DNA from: Prolixibacter bellariivorans ATCC BAA-1284
GTDB lineage: Bacteria; Bacteroidota; Bacteroidia; Bacteroidales; Prolixibacteraceae
NCBI RefSeq assembly: GCF_000621705.1
Contig: NZ_JHXO01000011.1
Coordinates: 124,001-188,000 of the forward strand
DNA length: 64,000 bases
Direction of reading: 5' to 3'
Part shown: piece after piece, positions 61,092-64,000 of the stretch
How the letters are laid out: every line of letters starts with the position of its first letter
Position numbering within the stretch: position 1 is the first letter of the stretch
Notes under the pieces: generated by a model
Told to the model about the DNA's origin: nothing
Databases searched by the model: none
Seen by the model: only the letters and a program-made list of their open reading frames with translations
Program-made: the position numbers and the translations under genes

Positions 61092-64000
61092 ATGAAAAAA
61101 AAAGCTAACAACTTGCCGTTGTGGTATCACAGCTGCAAAAAACTTCTTGTTATCATGAGGCTTACAGCAGTAATACTATTGCTTACAACGTTGCAGACCT
61201 TTGCTCTTGAAGGTTATGCACAGTCAGCCCGTCTCTCTCTTGATATGAACAATGCTACTGTTAAGCAGGTATTGTCAGAAATTGAATCGCAGAGTGAGTT
61301 TTATTTCCTGTACAACAGTGATTTGATTAATGTCAACAGAAGAGTAAATATCTCAGCCAATAATGAGCGTATCGATCGGGTTTTGAACCAGCTGTTCAAC
61401 GGGGAAAATATTAATTACACCATTAAAGACCGGCATATAGTATTAAGTCCGGCAACAACCTCCGGTGTTCAGCAAGATATGAGCATAAAAGGTCATGTGG
61501 TTGATAAAACCGGCGGGCCACTGCCCGGTGTGACCATTGTGATTAAGGGCACATCGAAAGGTACCATTACCGATGCGAATGGTAACTACGAAATAGACGA
61601 TGTTCCGGCCAATGCAACGCTTGTTTTTTCCTTCGTTGGTATGAAGCCGCAGGAAATTAGCGTTCAGGGCAGGAATAACATCAATGTTACGATGGTCGAA
61701 GAATCGATTGGTGTGGGTGAAGTCGTTGTAACAGCACTTGGTATCAAGCGTGAAGAGAAAGCGCTGGGATATTCCGTTCAAACTGTCCAAGGCCAGAGCT
61801 TACAAAAAGTATCCGGTGTTGATGTGGGAACATCGTTGACCGGTAAAGTCGCCGGAGTTTTGGTCCAAAACTCAACTGATTTTAACGTAGCACCTACCAT
61901 CTCAGTTCGTGGTGAGAGTCCGTTGATTGTGATTGACGGGGTTGCTTATGCCAATAAATCCCTGAATGATATCGCTGCAGATGATATTCAGTCGATGAGC
62001 GTTCTGAAAGGCGCAACTGCTTCCGCTCTTTACGGTTTCCGTGGAGAAAACGGCGCGATTCTGATTACGACAAAAAATGGTAGTAACAATAAATTGGGGG
62101 TATCTGTTGATGTCTCCTCAAATACCATGTTTAGCGCCGGCTTCCTGGCGATTCCGGAAAAGCAAAGTGTGTATGGTCGTGGTACAGCTTATGTTTATAA
62201 TATCAACTCTGATCAGTCCTGGGGAACCTTTATGGATGGAACCGTTAGAACACAATGGGATCCGATTGCAAAGGAATTCCGGGATTACCCATACCTGCCT
62301 GTTGGGAAAAACAATTTTAAAAACTTCCTGGAGCCGGGTTATGTTACCAATAACAATGTAAGTGTCGCTTTTAAAACGGATAAAATTGCGTTGAGGAGTT
62401 CGTTGAACTGGACTAAGAACAAGGGACAGTATCCTAATTCGATGTTGAATAAGTACACCTATACACTGGGTGGCGATATTACTCTCGATAAGTTTAAATT
62501 TTCATCGAATATGTCGTATACAAAAAGGGAAACGCCTAACATGGGTTCCAATGGTTATACTTCATACGACCCGATGTATACACTGCTTATCTGGTCATCA
62601 GCCGATTTTAACATTCTCGACTATAAAAACAACTACTGGCTGATACCGGGCCAGCTGCAGAACAACCAGTTTGGATACCATTTTGATACCAATACGTACA
62701 GTGGTAAAAATCAGAACGACCCGTATTTTGACCGATATCAACGTACCAATGAGCAATCGCGTGATATTTTTAACGCCGATCTGACGACAAGTTATGATAT
62801 TGCCCCATGGTTGACTGCCACACTTCGTGGAGGTCTCGATTTCTTTATCAATCGCGGACAGTTGAGGATATCGCAGGGATCATACACTTCTTCAGGTAAC
62901 ACGGGTATTCCCGGAAATCCTTATACCTGGAATGGTAGTCGGACTGGAGCCTACCTGACTGGTAGAACGCAGGGATATAGTATCAACAGTGATTTCCTGT
63001 TGACCGGTAGCCGGACTTTCCTTGATGATTTTGATGTAGAATATCTCGCCGGGGGAACCATGTTCTACGACCGCAGCGATAACATCAACGCTGAAACCGT
63101 CGGTGGTATTTCTATCCCGGAATACTTCTCGCTGAACGCTTCTGTAAATCCGGCAGCTGTTGGCGAAAGTACTACTCAGAGGCAGGTCAATTCACTCTTT
63201 GGCCGGGTCGCACTTTCGTGGAAGAAAATGCTTTTCGTGGATGTAACCGGCCGTAACGACTGGGTGTCCATGTTGGCCAATCCGAATGTACCCAAAGCGG
63301 ACCGCTCTTATTTCTATCCGTCCATTTCCGGTAGCTTTGTGGTATCAGAGCTTCTGCCATCTACCAAAGGTTGGTTGGATTTGATGAAATTCAGGGGTTC
63401 CTGGACACAAGCAAAAACGCCGCCTAATCCGTACACCATTAACAGTGTTTTCTCCGTAAATCCGGGTACCTGGAATGCACTGAACGGAGCTACAGCACCG
63501 AGTTCGTTATATCTGAACACATACAGCCCGAACTCTTACACCACAACGGAAGTTGGTTTTCAGGCAATGACGTTCAAGAAGCGCTTTACTGTGGATGTTA
63601 CTTACTATGCGAAGCATATTTTTGATATTCTAAAACTGGGTCCGTTGTCATCAGCCACCGGATATACCGGTATTTATCTGAATACAGATGAACAACGATC
63701 CAACCGTGGATGGGAAGTCGCTGTTACGGCTACACCGCTGAAAACAAAAGACTGGCAGTGGGATGTTGGTGCCAACTGGTCGACCCATAAACAAGTTTAT
63801 ACGAAACTCGATTCAACCTATACTTCCAATTATGGAAAACCCTGGGTGAAGGTTGGAGAACGCACAGACGCTTTTACAACCAAAGATTACCTGCGCGTTC
63901 CTGACGGAGAATATGCCGGACAGCTGATTTACAATACCAGCGGGCGGGTTATGAGAAGCAGCTACACTACCTTATATGGTTATAGCGACCCGGACTGGAT
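61092..64000 (+). CDS. SusC-family TonB-dependent receptor with STN domain (partial, runs off window)
   Basis: The first 969 codons of a receptor cut by the window end. The N-terminus starting at ATG 61092 has a signal region (VIMRLTAVILLLTTLQTFAL), an STN domain (about 50-120, LSLDMNNATVKQVLSEIE, FYFLYNSDLINVNRRVNI) and a carboxypeptidase-D-like domain (IKGHVVDKTGGPLPGVTIVI). The TonB box and plug follow, with SLTGKVAGVLVQNS and SVLKGATASALYGFRGENGA. The STN domain signals to FecR, matching the FecI/FecR pair just upstream. A SusD partner should follow beyond the window. The substrate is unknown. Confidence 0.92.
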   Translation, partial: MKKKANNLPLWYHSCKKLLVIMRLTAVILLLTTLQTFALEGYAQSARLSLDMNNATVKQVLSEIESQSEFYFLYNSDLINVNRRVNISANNERIDRVLNQLFNGENINYTIKDRHIVLSPATTSGVQQDMSIKGHVVDKTGGPLPGVTIVIKGTSKGTITDANGNYEIDDVPANATLVFSFVGMKPQEISVQGRNNINVTMVEESIGVGEVVVTALGIKREEKALGYSVQTVQGQSLQKVSGVDVGTSLTGKVAGVLVQNSTDFNVAPTISVRGESPLIVIDGVAYANKSLNDIAADDIQSMSVLKGATASALYGFRGENGAILITTKNGSNNKLGVSVDVSSNTMFSAGFLAIPEKQSVYGRGTAYVYNINSDQSWGTFMDGTVRTQWDPIAKEFRDYPYLPVGKNNFKNFLEPGYVTNNNVSVAFKTDKIALRSSLNWTKNKGQYPNSMLNKYTYTLGGDITLDKFKFSSNMSYTKRETPNMGSNGYTSYDPMYTLLIWSSADFNILDYKNNYWLIPGQLQNNQFGYHFDTNTYSGKNQNDPYFDRYQRTNEQSRDIFNADLTTSYDIAPWLTATLRGGLDFFINRGQLRISQGSYTSSGNTGIPGNPYTWNGSRTGAYLTGRTQGYSINSDFLLTGSRTFLDDFDVEYLAGGTMFYDRSDNINAETVGGISIPEYFSLNASVNPAAVGESTTQRQVNSLFGRVALSWKKMLFVDVTGRNDWVSMLANPNVPKADRSYFYPSISGSFVVSELLPSTKGWLDLMKFRGSWTQAKTPPNPYTINSVFSVNPGTWNALNGATAPSSLYLNTYSPNSYTTTEVGFQAMTFKKRFTVDVTYYAKHIFDILKLGPLSSATGYTGIYLNTDEQRSNRGWEVAVTATPLKTKDWQWDVGANWSTHKQVYTKLDSTYTSNYGKPWVKVGERTDAFTTKDYLRVPDGEYAGQLIYNTSGRVMRSSYTTLYGYSDPDW

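Noticed and set aside
1-64000. Insertion sequences, prophage, CRISPR arrays, rRNA operon
   Set aside because: No transposase, integrase or Cas-like protein, no spaced direct repeats and no rRNA-like stretch was recognised on reading.

Overview
The window looks like chromosomal DNA from a member of the Bacteroidota. The evidence is SusC/SusD pairs, FecI/FecR regulation, a Gld-type ABC transporter, a transmembrane Y_Y_Y/LuxR regulator, and promoters with the Bacteroidota -7 element TAnnTTTG, with few Shine-Dalgarno sequences. The mix of futalosine-pathway MqnA, lipid A synthesis, GDP-heptose genes and TonB-linked glycan uptake fits the Marinilabiliales (Prolixibacteraceae-like), but the family is an inference. 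I see no insertion sequence, prophage, CRISPR array or rRNA.

Layout. 1-6.7 kb: plus-strand singletons (nnr, a DUF4831 protein, an MFS transporter with an unusual insert, pepD), mostly closed by clear terminators. 6.7-17.5 kb: a long minus-strand run. Read in its own direction it begins with a heptose cluster (glycosyltransferase, hddA, gmhA, hddC), then the relA/spoT-type stringent-response gene, a fur-type regulator, purA, and pncB translationally coupled to a PLP D-amino-acid enzyme. 17.6-25.2 kb: plus-strand surE, a small membrane protein, lpxB, a fused gldF-gldG, dnaN, a DEDDh exonuclease and an FAH-family hydrolase. 25.2-37.5 kb: mixed-strand housekeeping genes (outer-membrane protein, LVIVD lipoprotein, nfeD, mqnA, purB, MsbA-like ABC exporter, M49 peptidase, LytTR response regulator, trmH, HU). 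37.9-41.2 kb: tRNA-Ser and tRNA-Trp on one promoter, a LutA-like protein and htpG.

41.2-56.8 kb is a polysaccharide utilisation locus: transmembrane regulator, SusC, SusD, two GH144-type (glycoamylase-like) proteins and two GH3 lipoproteins. The enzyme pairing, an endo-acting GH144 with a GH3 beta-glucosidase, predicts breakdown of beta-1,2-glucan, giving surface capture, periplasmic depolymerisation and final hydrolysis to glucose. 57.0-59.1 kb holds an M13 peptidase. 59.3-64.0 kb begins a second TonB-linked system under FecI sigma / FecR anti-sigma control, whose receptor carries an N-terminal STN signalling domain and runs off the window.

The items most worth follow-up are the beta-1,2-glucan locus with its regulator and post-susD hairpin; the gldF-gldG fusion; a 32-codon leader ORF overlapping the start of the MsbA-like exporter; a palindrome at the start codon of a Fur homologue that lacks the usual zinc cysteines; the heptose cluster without gmhB; and the roughly 125-residue insert in the MFS transporter. 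None can be called a wholly new system from sequence alone.
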